Assembly (NCBI GenBank): GCA_037178675.1
Contig: JAYMGJ010000391.1
Coordinates: 1-64,000, forward strand
Origin: Scleroderma bovista
Lineage: Eukaryota > Basidiomycota > Agaricomycetes > Boletales > Sclerodermataceae
Direction: 5' to 3'
DNA length: 64,000 nucleotides
Shown: piece after piece, positions 15,401 to 26,156 of the stretch
Layout: every line of letters begins with the position of its first letter
How positions within the stretch are numbered: the first letter of the stretch is position 1
Made by a program: the position numbers and the translations under genes
Notes under the pieces: generated by a model
Told to the model about the DNA's origin: nothing
Database searches by the model: none
What the model saw: the letters and a program-made list of their open reading frames with translations, nothing else

Positions 15401-18377
15401 CTGCTGACGAACAGCACAAACTCAATGCGTTCTTTAATCAATACCCCGAAGGTAAAATATCTGAAGGGATTTTGCCTGTTTGCTTCCGTCCTTTTATTCC
15501 GACTCATATACAATATGCGCTAAGTGGGTCGTCATTTCAACTTCTCGTAGAGCGTGTCTCAATCTTCCTGAAGCTGTCCCTGTTTTCAACATTGACAAAC
15601 GGCCGTTCGCACTCATATGCGCATATAATGCATGCGATCCTTCGAGGCGCTTTGTAAGTACTGCTGCTACCCTAGCCATCCTTGCTTATAGTTTTTGCTA
15701 GCTCGAAGGACATGAGCTGTCCTATCTACGTGCTATAGGTCGGTGTCCTGGCTATCCCAACGGACGATTTTTTCACCATTTATGCAGGAGTGATCATCCT
15801 CTCGGCGGTGCTAAAACGACGGATGGTGCTTGCAGATCAGGCGAAGAGCTTGTTTATCTCCAAGTAGGCCCATTCTCATTGATACGGTTTCAGTATCTTA
15901 ACGTGTTTTTTCAGTATCTCTCATGAGCTACGAACACCACTTCACGGAGTTAGTGCAAAATTTCCCCTGAAAGTATTTATGCTAATGCAATGCAGATATT
16001 GGCTGCTGCTGAGCTTCTTGTGGACACACCCCTGAACCACAGCCAAACATCATTTCTGCACACCGTTCAGGCGTGTGGCACGTCTCTAGTGGAAACGGTC
16101 AATCATGTACTTGACTTTACGAAGCTCAGCGGTAATGTCAAGTCAGGTGGTGTTGATAATGTTATCACGCGGAGCAGGTGATGCGATTTCCGGTATATAT
16201 GCGTAGCTTCGCTGACTGCACTTTTTTTTTGCATAGGGTTGACCTCGAACAACTCGTGGAGGAAGCAATTGACGGATCATGGATCGGTTATTGCGCTCGC
16301 ACTTCTGCTCTGCGAGAATCGGAGATTGGCAGCGTATACGCACCAATGCTAGATCAACGAACTTCTAGCGTGATGACAGCGCCTGCCTCAGCGCAAAATG
16401 TTGAGATAGTAGTGGACATTGATCGCCGAGAAGGGGCAAGTATATTTTCTCAATTGACCACAATTGATTAATTTCTGGACACAGGGATGGACGTTAAAAT
16501 GTGACAAGGGCGGCATACGACGCGTCCTGATGAATTTGTTCGGGAATAGCCTAAAATTCACATCTGTAGGTTGCTTTGTTCTGCGGAACAACTTTCTGAC
16601 TGAAGCGTCGTAGCAAGGCTATGTGCATGTTTCTCTGCGTCAGGTGTCACCTCCAGAAGAGAATGGTACCGTGAAAATCGAGCTTTCTGTTAGTGACACA
16701 GGGAAGGTAAGTTCATCGTGACGTTTTCCGCCACATTTGCTTTACTCTTTTCGCAGGGTATTAGTCAGAACTTCCTGAAGGTGTGTACGATTGCTTTCGG
16801 AAGCTGCTTTTTTCCTCATCAATCGTCTCAGAATCACTTGTTCCACCCATTCTCTCAAGAGAACCCATTACAAACTGGGACAGGACTTGGCCTTGCTATT
16901 GTCAATAGCATCGTTCGGTCTCCTAGTGTCTCAGGTAAAGTAGAAGTCATCAGCGAAGAGGGAGCGGGAACAGAGATCAAGGTTGTCTTCGAGACGGAGA
17001 TCCTCAACGAACCTTACAACCTGCAGGAGCCTTTTGTTTTTGACGATCCCCAGAGACCACTGGTTATATCGCTTCTCGGCTTCAAAAGGCGTAGTCGGGG
17101 CGTACAACTTATGTACGAGGTCCTTTGCAAGTATCTACAGACCTGGTGGGGATTTGCTCTGAGACAAGACGGCGATGAACTCGGTGATATAGTCATCGCG
17201 AACGAGGACCCTTCTCCGGTTGTCACTGCTCTAGAACAGATGGCCACCCATCGTTCTTTTATTATTCTATCGTCAAGCCGAGGAAGCCCCAGGGTCATGG
17301 GCATATGCAATGCATACGAGAGCAGCGGTGGATTCTGTCATATCGTACACAAGCCTGGTGGTCCGCACCGGTTGCGGGCAGCCCTGAAGCAGCTGCTCAG
17401 GTCCAGGAAACGGCATCAACAGCGAATGTCCAGTTTCACCAACGCTGGAGTCACATCAGATGATTCAGTATCGGTGCATTCTATGTTTATGGACGACTTG
17501 GCGGGGCCAGAGAAGCGTCGACGAGGAAGCATGGACACTTGGAGCCATTTTCCACGTTCACCACCCATCGCTCCTGGTCCCGAATTAGCTGGCCCTGTGT
17601 TCTCCGAGCCTGATGGGGACGTGATATTCCGGCACTTGGACACGGAGTCAAATATGCCTCAGGGCATATATGGTTCTGTAGTGTCGAGTGGTGCAGGCAG
17701 GACCTTGCTTAGGAAAGCATCCAACGACGAAATGCACCGTCCTAGACGAGTTCTAGTTGTAGAAGACAACTGCATTTTGCGAAGCCTGCTGTACGTTTTT
17801 ATCACGGTTTAGATAGCCCTTTCGCTTACCAGACCTCGTGCAGTATCAAGTGGCTTACAAGGAAGGTGCGTAACACAGGTAATATAAAAAGGTGGCTAGT
17901 CTGAAGGATTTTGATATGCCAGGGCTTTGACTATCGAGAAGCCACCGACGGCCGTCAAGGAGTTGACGTTTTCAGGTCTGAGGGACCATTCGAGTGAGTG
18001 TTACTGTATGAGACTGCGACTTCGCTTATTTTCGTTCCAGTGTCGTACTACTAGATCTGTCAATGCCAGTTCTCGATGGTAAGCCGACATTGCCCACTTC
18101 TTTTACAGCTTACTGAACATGCACAGGAGTTGGTGCTACAGTGGAAATACGACAGATTGAACGTGCAGGGCCTGTGCAACGGTCAAGTGTTATCCTTGCC
18201 CTGACCGGGATGTCGTCCCTTGAGGACAAACGAAAGGCATTTGAGGCCGGGATGGATGGATAGTATGTCTCCAAGTCCTCACAAGTATCTGTGCTAATGA
18301 CGTATCATTGCAGCCTTGTCAAACCTGTCGCCTTCAAAACTCTAGATGATATGTTCCATAAACTTGGCCTTTCATGA
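12482..18377 (+). CDS. Hybrid histidine kinase: GAF - HisKA - HATPase - receiver
   Basis: Cytosolic-looking sensor kinase of the fungal phosphorelay (signal passes to an HPt protein). No signal peptide or membrane helix was seen. Order: ~570-residue Ser/Pro-rich N-terminus with a run of eight to nine prolines near 13770; GAF domain from [19 protein letters not shown] (about 14260-14960); linker; H-box [11 protein letters not shown] (15925-15955, split by an intron); N-box [12 protein letters not shown]1 DTGKGIS; F-box FHPFSQ; G2 GTGLGLAIV; then a receiver domain with VVEDN, phospho-acceptor DLSMPVLDG and VKPVAFKTL. All catalytic residues look intact. Many introns. The ATG at 12482 requires a 35-nt intron (12710-12744); a simpler start would be ATG 12736. 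The sensed signal is unknown; I do not assign it to a numbered fungal HK class. Confidence 0.9.
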
Positions 18378-18971
18378 CGTTGGCGCATGTAAGCGGCCAG
18401 AGTTCGTGTCTGGCTAATTGTTCCTTCTCTCAATTACACATACCTTGGATGTGTGTCGCCCCGCATCCGCACCATTGTGCCCTTCAGGCCTATTCTCTGA
18501 CTGACATCGACAACACCCTACCTTCCGTTGACGAAATGTCATGTCAAGTCGACGAATTACTTGTTATGCTCGGCTCGAAGGACAGTCATCATTTTTCTCT
18601 TCTTTCCTACGCTCTCCGTCACTGACGCTTCCTGTATTTGCTGTGATTTCAAATCATGTTTGTTCGTCTCATTGACAATACATATAGACACTGATCAGCT
18701 TCAGTATCATTCCTTTTCTTTCTCAGATCATGTGTTGTATGCTTGTATTACGATTGATATTCAATATAGAATCTATCATACATGCGTTATGGATGCTCTG
18801 TATGATGTAAAATTCCAAGATGATCAACCGTTAACGCATTACAGTCAAACGTGCTTGCTGGTCGTGAACAAACCGACGTAAACGCTAACAAGTGTGGTGC
18901 AAGCTAATTGAGTGCAATCTGGCACTGCAGGTGAAAGAGGGTAAGAACTTGTGACAGCACAATCCCGTGGG
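18378..18971. other. Convergent intergenic region, no gene seen
   Basis: 594 bp between the histidine kinase stop (+) and the Swc6 stop (-). T-rich, with several AATATA/TATATA tracts suited to 3' end formation. No coding sequence or structured RNA could be supported. Confidence 0.5.
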
Positions 18972-19656
18972 CTATATGACCCTCCGCTCGCAGCGTGTTT
19001 CGTCGTGTATTTGCCCACAGTTCATGTCACAATAAGACATGGAACATTTCTTGCACCTGTAGGCGCCTTTGTATCCGCATACAGAGCACAAGAGGCGAGG
19101 CGGATAAGGGAGTGGAGGAGCGGTGGCCGTTAGATACGATGATACGGTATGAGGCAAGGTAGATATACCCTATGGCACATGCATTAGAGAGTGTGGAACC
19201 GTAAAAACTTGAGGAGCTTACGCTCTCTTCTATGAGCGTTGGCAGTCCTTTCCTATATAATATGGCAGTCCTAACATTCATAGTCGACTTCTTCTTGGCC
19301 TTCCCCTCATTAGGGTTACCGAACGTGCGCTTGTCTGATATGACAGTCTGGCGAGCACGGAACTTCGACTTTGGGTTGGCGGAAGACTCGGGATCTGAAT
19401 CGAGATCATTGAAAAGGGTAGATGCAGTATAATTTGTGCGCTTGATGACCACGGGTCAAGGTATAGAGAAACAAAAAGAACCCTGACGAACCTCGAGCTC
19501 CTCAAGATGTCTCTTTGTGCGCTTGGTGATAACTTGTGGATCAAGTGCCTGCTTTGCGACATTGACTTGTCTTATTGCTAGGTTTGAGTTCAGTCAAAGA
19601 GTCGGACCCTTGGAAGTTACACCACCTTGTCCTCTGGATTTCTTATACTGCGGCAT
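18972..19656 (-). CDS. SWC6: SWR1-complex subunit Swc6/Vps71 (HIT zinc finger)
   Basis: Nuclear subunit of the SWR1 remodeller that deposits histone H2A.Z (ZNHIT1 in animals). Joined exons give a basic ~177-residue protein: MPQYKKSRGQ, a helical stretch QALDPQVITKRTKRHLEEL, a middle region with KKKSTMNVRTAILYRKGLPTLIEES, and a C-terminal HIT zinc finger CSVCGYKGAYRCKKC..YCDMNC..H....C with all eight ligands. Introns are short; a GTTCGT donor at about 19491 is the least certain. Start ATG 19656 is favoured because MPQYKKS immediately precedes a good intron. It diverges from the lyase-kinase gene, with 147 bp between start codons. Confidence 0.85.
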
Positions 19657-19803
19657 CGTCGTACTTGCTTATGTGCTGGACGTTGGACACGTTGATGAAA
19701 GTTGGGTGAGATTTGAAGTCAATCACGCCATGTCTCACTAAGCGATACGATCGGTAATTATAGTGGTAAACCGAAGTGCGCCCACTTGTCGTGACTTTCA
19801 ACA

Positions 19804-22800
19804 ATGTCCAACAAGCCCGCCTTCCAGATCGTCACTGGTCTTGGTGACTTACCAACGCCAGAACCAGACTCACCATATCGACCCCGCAGGCCATACAGAC
19901 TTTCCACGCTATGTGCAACAGTCGAGAATCCAGGACAAAAAGACCAGTACGGATCATCCTCCGTGCCAATATACCAGACGGCCACATTCAAGGGCGTTGC
20001 TGGGGAATACGACTATTCGAGGAGCGGCAACCCCACCAGGAGTCACTTGGGTGTGTATGAGCAACATATTTACACCACTGCCCTTACCTCGCACAGAACA
20101 CCACATTGCTAAGATTTCTTCCGCTGTGCGTGCATTCGCAGTGTCATCGGGCATGGCTGCCTTAGACACCATCCTGCGACTGTTGAAGCCCTCGGATGCA
20201 GTTATCGCTGGCGACGACCTGTACGGCGGTACTAACCGACTTCTCGCATACCTGCGTGACCATGCCGGAATCATCGTGCATCATGTCGACACCACCAAAC
20301 CCGACACGTTGATTCCTCTGTTAAAACCGGAGAACAACATTGCGATGGTCCTCCTTGAATCTCCCACTAACCCCCTTCTCAAAATAGTAGACATCGCAAC
20401 CATTGCCAAAGAGGTCAAGGAACGTGTACCGGATGCGATTATCGTTGTAGATAATACGATGATGAGCCCATTCCTACAACGCCCCCTCGAACATGGTGTA
20501 GATATCGTGTACGACAGCGCGACCAAGTACCTTAGCGGTCATCATGATCTTATGGCCGGTGTTATCACCTGCAACAGGGATGACATTGCAAAAGTAAGTT
20601 GTACCCTCTAGGCTATAGTCTGCTCTGTGTGGTTTACGTTCTCTCTTTAGCAAATGGCGTTCATAATTAACGCTTCCGGGAACGCCCTTACCCCGTTCGA
20701 CTCCTTCCTGCTATTGCGAGGGACCAAGACACTTGCGGTCCGCATGTCCCAGCAATCTTCTACTTCCATGCTCGTCGCTCGTTACCTCCACTCCCTTGGA
20801 TTCCCTACCTTCTACCCTGGACTACCAGACCATCCCAACAGAGAGGTTCTTGAACGCATTTCAAGTGGCTACGGCGCTGTGCTCAGTTTCACCACCGGAA
20901 GCAAAGATATTAGTGAGCGTGTCGTCGCTGGCACGAGATTGTGGTCTGTCAGTGTCAGTTTTGGGTGTGTGAACTCACTGATCAGCATGCCTTGTGTAAT
21001 GTCGTAAGTGGCGCCATCCTTGATATTATTTGTACCTCTTATCATCCACTCTAGTCACGCATCTATTCCAGCTGCTACTCGCGCTGCTCGGGGCCTGCCG
21101 GAAGATCTGATTCGTCTCTGTGTCGGAATTGAAGATCCCACAGACCTCCTCGACGATCTTGAAAGGGCCCTTTTTGACGCGGGCGCCATTCGGAGGACTG
21201 GTTCCGGTCTTGTGCGTGTGCAAACATCAATAGGAGAGGCTGTCCAGAAACTTGCGGAAAAGGAAGCTGCAGGTGGTGATACTCCACCGCACCAAAGACA
21301 GTGGGTCGTATCGGCCCCTGGCAAGGTCATTCTGTTTGGCGAACATGCAGTCGTATATGGCATCGTAAGTCTTACTCGGCCTCTTCGGCCGTTGTATAAT
21401 CCACTGACCCTTTCCAAGCCCGCTTTGGCGGCATCACTGTCTTTGCGATGCTATGGCATCTCCACACCACGCTCAGACGATATCATTGGTGTTCACTTCC
21501 TCGATATTGATGTTGATCAGCCAGGGGGATTCAAATACGAATGGAATGTGTCAGAGTTGCCATGGGACTCTGTTCCTTCTAGTAAGCACCTCAAAATTTT
21601 CTGCATTGTTGTCTAATTGTTCTGGGTTACCTAGCCTCATTGCCGCAAGACGAGGGTGAAATTGCACTAGATATCCAGCTTCTTGACCTATTGACATCAC
21701 GATCTTTCCCTGCTAATTTGGATTCTCACGCACGCCAGGCGGGCTTGACATTTTTGTACTTGTACATGATTCTTGGAGTGCGTACAGGTCAAAGGTGGGT
21801 ACATCCATACCTGAGTTTACCCGGTCTAGTCGAAAGTCTTACTCATCACGCTACAGACCCGTACTCACTCTCACCGCTCGCGCCAACCTTCCGGTAGGCG
21901 CCGGCCTTGGATCGTCAGCATCCTTCTCGGTCTGCACTGCGACCGCATTATTACTTGTATTTGGGCAAATCCGCGTGCCACCACAGTCCTCGCCATCTTC
22001 GCCCATACCCCAAGAGGACTTCTCTTCGTCTTCTGCACAGAGTCCTTTGCCACCTACAAAACTCGTTGATACCCTGGCCCAGTCCACGAACAGGTATGCA
22101 TTCCTTGCAGAAAAAATATTGCACGGGACACCAAGTGGTGTCGACAACTCAGTTGCCGTCTTTGGTGGTGGCCTCCAATACACAAAAGACCTAGGTCAGG
22201 GCGGTGGAATGGAAGCCATCGAGGGATTCAAGGCCTTGCGGTTCCTGCTAACGGATACACGCGTACCAAGGAACACGCGTTCTCTTGTTGCGGGTGTTGC
22301 CGCACGTTTGGCAGAAGATCCTGACCGGGTGCGCGAACTTCTCCAGAAAATCCGAGGGGTTGTGGCCCGTGCGAAACAGGTACTTTGTGGGGAGAATGGA
22401 CAGGAACGGGAGGAACTTGCTGTGAGTACTCCGTGGATAGCCCCGATTATGTGCCAACTGGCTGATGGCGATTGCGTTAGGCCCTTATTGACGAGAACCA
22501 CCAACACCTCGCTGACCTCGGAGTTTCGCATCCCAGCTTGGAGGACGTGCGGACAGTGACTAGGACTCACGGGCTTGTGACGAAGCTAACCGGTGCTGGC
22601 GGCGGCGGCTGTGCCGTAACTCTGGTCCCAGAGGGTGAGGCTATCTTTGTCGTCCCATCAGTGCTCTGGAACTTATCTGTTCGGCAGACTTCCCCGAGTC
22701 ATCGCTTTCATCACTCGTCGCTAACCTCCACGACAAAGGGTATGTCCCGTACCTGACGCAAGTCGGAGGGCCTGGGCTTGGGATTCTCGCATGCCACGAT

Positions 22801-22962
22801 ACGGTTCTACTACCGATGACCCCTCCCGAGCCCGCCACTGGCAACGGTGAAGTTGGTGGTATCATGAATGAGCGTGGGTCACTGGCACCCTTGTTCGCTC
22901 AGAAGCCGAAGTCGGAACTAGGTCCTTGGATGGATACGTTAGGGCCTTGGGCGCATGTCTGA
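19804..22962 (+). CDS. Fused cystathionine beta-lyase - mevalonate kinase
   Basis: Nine exons (19804-20050, 20097-20593, 20651-21003, 21055-21364, 21419-21581, 21635-21794, 21857-22421, 22481-22634, 22688-22962) give one 907-residue frame. Residues 1 to ~404 are a PLP-dependent cystathionine beta-lyase (methionine synthesis): SGNPTR, SSGMAALD, AGDDLYGGT and the PLP lysine in SATKYLSGHHD. After a ~45-residue linker, residues ~449-907 are a complete GHMP-family mevalonate kinase (isoprenoid/sterol synthesis): APGKVILFGEHAVVYG, ARANLPVGAGLGSSAS, GTPSGVDNS (catalytic Asp) and TKLTGAGGGGCAVTL. Between 21004 and the kinase's first motif (about 21302) there is no stop in frame and no ATG in any frame, so a separate kinase start is hard to place. 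Both halves have their catalytic residues. Whether the product is cleaved is unknown. Confidence 0.85.
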
Positions 22963-23149
22963 ATGCGACAAAGAATCGACTTCCGAATATGATGCGGAGT
23001 ACGGGGACGCGTGGCTGATGGGTGTATGTATGTATATTAGATGCAAGGTGTTTTTCCCACTTTGGATCCCATTGTTACCAGCATGTTATATGAGTCTGCT
23101 ACAACTACAAGAATAAACATTGTAACTCGATGAAACGGATAAGCGTGAA

Positions 23150-25096
23150 TTATCATTTGCAGTTGACACCCTACGATGAGCATCTATTGCTCTCATGCTA
23201 TTAACTGGACAATGTCAATTAACTCTACTGGTAAATAAGGTCCCTTAAACAAGTCCGGGTATCGAATTAATAGTATGCCTAGATTTGAACACCCTGAATA
23301 CCAAATGTTCACTGAAATCACTAAAAACCCATATACTAGAAGTCAACTTCCTCCGCCAGATTCTACAAAATGAGTGGAATCAGAAGTCCTTTCTTGTGCG
23401 GCATGTTACAAAATCCGCACCATGTTCTTAGAAAAATCATACTAGGAGTGATATATGAGGCTATGATAACTTCAAGAGCGAGCAATGGACATACCCTCGG
23501 TTGTTGCATCCGTGCATCAAATTGAGCATCAAGACTTACTCCACACGCTGGAAGGCGGTGGGAGTTCTGCTTAAGTACTTTATTTATGCGCTCCCTAGGT
23601 GCACAGATGAGGATAAGAAATACTCGGTAAGAGAGCCCACTCACCCCATCTGAGTGCGTAACTCCTCCCAAGTTATTTGCTTCTTTTCTATGGATTAAAT
23701 GAGAGGGGCGTTCAGCAGCTTGGCGACTGTCGCACCAACGAGATTAAGAAAAATCTGCCGATGAATGGTGAGCAAGACTTCTTGAAATTTGAAAAAGAAA
23801 AAACCTTGGTAGCCGTAACCCCATTATCCATGTCATCGTACGCAAGCTGACCATCACCACAGGGTGACAACGAAATCTGGTTCAAGTTTGATTTCATATC
23901 AACAATAAGGTAAGAAGAAACCCACCGCACAAAAGCCGGATTCTTCTTTGACAGGCACTGGCATAGTACCACGGACCAGAGTGTCAACTGAGTGGTTAGG
24001 CAAAAGTTGACGTTCGACTTTGTCTTTCGATGACATTATCGAGCGAAACCACCTCACTGCCAAAATATGAGCTCATAATGTCACATTTATCGAGATACTT
24101 ACGAAGGTGAGGGACAGCTTGGAATAATCCTGACGTGTAACTCGGATCAAGCAACCACTGTACGTTCACTGTAATAGGTACTTACCTTTGGCCATGCGCC
24201 CAGGGCCACCGTTCCACTTTCGCGAGTATTTACGGTCACGACCCAAGTCTGGGTGGAAAATAATATGAATTCGGGACGTTGATATGAAGCTGCAAACCTA
24301 CCCAACATGGTCTCCGCATGACAGCAATCGAAGAAAGTCTACATGAATATATCAGCGACGGCCCACTCCTGCCAATGAATGCTGAGGGACTTACAAACAG
24401 TCGGACCTTCATGTTTTGCAGTGGCACGATCAACTCGTCGTGAAGGCACTGCTTCAGGTGTTAGATTATATACAGGAAACATACGGGACGGACATTATCT
24501 AATATCCATTTTCCATCGGTCGTAGCAATCCCTTTGAGAAGAGTGAGTAACCGCGTTTGAATGAATAACAATGTAAGAAGGGGTTTGAGACCCGTGCCCA
24601 GAATCTTTATGGAATTTTGCAGTAAAAGATATCAGAATACCTTCAATGCAAAAATCCTTTACTCTCACAATATAAGAAAAAATAGTCACCATCCGAAGCG
24701 TTGTCGACTAGGACTTGGATCTGCTGTAACTGAACAGCAAGGATAAACAGGGAATAGATCACACATCGCGAGTGGTGCAACTCACGATGTTGAACCTTGT
24801 TGGCCACAAGTAGTCCGGCACGCCCTTTACATCCTGCATTACGACGACATTTTGATAACCATACACTTCTGGGCGTGAAGGTCAGCTAGTGCCCTAACCA
24901 CCGACAAGTCATAATATCGAGCCTACCCATAAGGCAACCTCGAAGGTCCAGAGTATACCGGTGAGCCAACGGGAGTGGAGGTTGGTGGTCGAAACTTTGT
25001 ATGGAGATGAGAAGCGCGTACTTTGTCATTGTACTGATGGTATCATGCCTCCACGATGGGACTGCCATGGAAGACCCTTTTAAATGGAAGTGAAAT
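23150..25096. repeat. Segmental duplication, copy 1 (metacaspase-like region)
   Basis: About 1.95 kb nearly identical, in direct orientation, to 26157-28137. The match begins at TTTGCAGTTGACACCC, just past the mevalonate kinase 3' end, and stops at AATGGAAGTGAAAT near 25094, where the hAT-like sequence begins. Differences are scattered substitutions, small indels and a ~39-bp deletion in this copy near 24574. Confidence 0.9.
23336..25029 (-). pseudogene. Metacaspase-like gene, copy A (broken)
   Basis: Same exon order as the intact-looking copy at 26320-28073. N-terminus MTKYALLISIQSFDHQ..RGCLM; then VYGYQNVVVMQDVKG, VLVDNASDGDYFFLY, the His motif DSGHGSQ, the Cys motif FFDCCHAETM, SLSPCGDGQLAYDD, and a terminal exon NLAEEVDF ending at 23336. 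Relative to copy B, about 39 bp are missing near 24574. This removes the end of the exon after SGHGSQ together with its splice donor, so the frame runs into unrelated codons and stops. The catalytic Cys exon is still intact downstream, but a normal product looks impossible. Metacaspases are caspase-fold Arg/Lys-specific peptidases. Confidence 0.75.
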
Positions 25097-25200
25097 TTGG
25101 CACACCGTACCCGTACCCGTACAAACCGCAACCCGCACGGGTAAGGGTAACCCGTGCAGACCCGCAGTTTGATACCCGCGGTGTGGAAGAAACCCGCGGG
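25097..25200. repeat. ACCCGT/ACCCGC-rich array, probable hAT subterminal sequence
   Basis: Contains repeated, imperfect copies of the hexamers ACCCGT and ACCCGC, some inverted as ACGGGT and CGCGGGT. Such arrays are typical of ends of hAT transposons. It starts exactly where the 1.95-kb repeat ends and lies on the 3' side of the minus-strand hAT transposase relic, so it is probably one end of that element. No matching inverted end or 8-bp target duplication was found. Inference. Confidence 0.5.
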
Positions 25201-25280
25201 TTGTTGATACATGAATGAGACAAATTTATTAACGTTAGTAATAGCATACAGGACAAATTTTCTACTTATCATGTGGTCAT

Positions 25281-25800
25281 AGCAGGGTCCATCTCAGTAA
25301 ATTTCTCTTCTTTGATTGCTATACTATGGATACCACCCCTTCGACAACATGAGATCCGTTCTAAGCCACGAACCAAGACAAAGTAAGGCACAGGTTGATG
25401 ACGGAGACAGGCGGTTTCGCGGAGAAAACAGATCGTCTAGGCCGCCATGTTCAAGGTGAATAGTCCACGCACAATGAAAGCCCGGTTGGTTCGGAGACGT
25501 CCAAGCATCAACTGCGAAATGAAGACAGCCGGGATGTTCCTTGAAAGTCGGTGCTACATTAGTCCAGTGCTAATGAGTTGTGCGTCGGAACTCACCAGCT
25601 GAAGACTGAAGTAACTTGCCAATGCGTTCCTGACACTTGAATGTCACGAATGTCACGTGAGATTGGAAGATCGATGCTTGGTCGCTGACGAAGGATCCGG
25701 TCGTTGATAATGTTAGCTGGGCGATTATTTTCAGTCGGCCAGCGCACGAGATTAGCACTTGGACAATGATCAGCTTGAAGAACGTGCCAGAAGCACAACA
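25281..25800 (-). pseudogene. hAT-family transposase relic
   Basis: Minus-strand reading gives NNRPANIINDRILRQRP, then PISRDIRDI, a frame change, CQERIGKLLQSS, another break, and KEHPGCLHFAVDAWTSPNQ followed by AWTIHLEHGGL. The order and motifs (SRD, RIGKLL, the DAWTSPN block that opens the DDE-type core of fungal hAT transposases) are diagnostic. At least two frame breaks and loss of the C-terminal catalytic part make it a dead fragment. It sits at the junction of the tandem duplication. Confidence 0.75.
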
Positions 25801-25841
25801 TGGCCTCACCGAATGTCATCATTTGCACGGTGAGTTTGAGG

Positions 25842-26131
25842 GACCAAGACACTCGCGGTCCGCATGTCCCAACAATCTTCTACTTCCATGCTCGTCGCTC
25901 GTTCCCTCCACTCCCTTGGATTCCATACCTTCTACCCCGGACTACCAGACCATCCCAACAGAGAGGTCCTTGAACGCATTTCAAGTGGCTACGGCGCTGT
26001 GCTCAGTTTCACCACCGGAAGCAAAGATATTATTGAGCGTGTCGTCGCTGGCACGAGATTGTGGTCTGTCAGCGTCAGTGTTGGGTGTGTGAACTCACTG
26101 GATCATCAGCATGCCTTGTGTAATGTCGTAA
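25842..26131 (+). pseudogene. Fragment of the cystathionine beta-lyase gene (duplicate of 20714-21007)
   Basis: About 290 bp that copy the end of exon 3 of the lyase-kinase gene, from GAGGGACCAAGACAC to the intron donor GTAAG. I count roughly nine substitutions plus a 4-bp insertion (CTGGATCATCAG against CTGATCAG) that shifts the frame. Several changes are non-synonymous (Tyr to Ser, Pro to His, Ser to Ile), as expected for an unselected relic. Nothing of the mevalonate kinase part is present; homology resumes directly with the metacaspase region 26 bp later. Confidence 0.9.
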
Positions 26132-26156
26132 GCTGGTCGCTGAAATCACTATTTTG

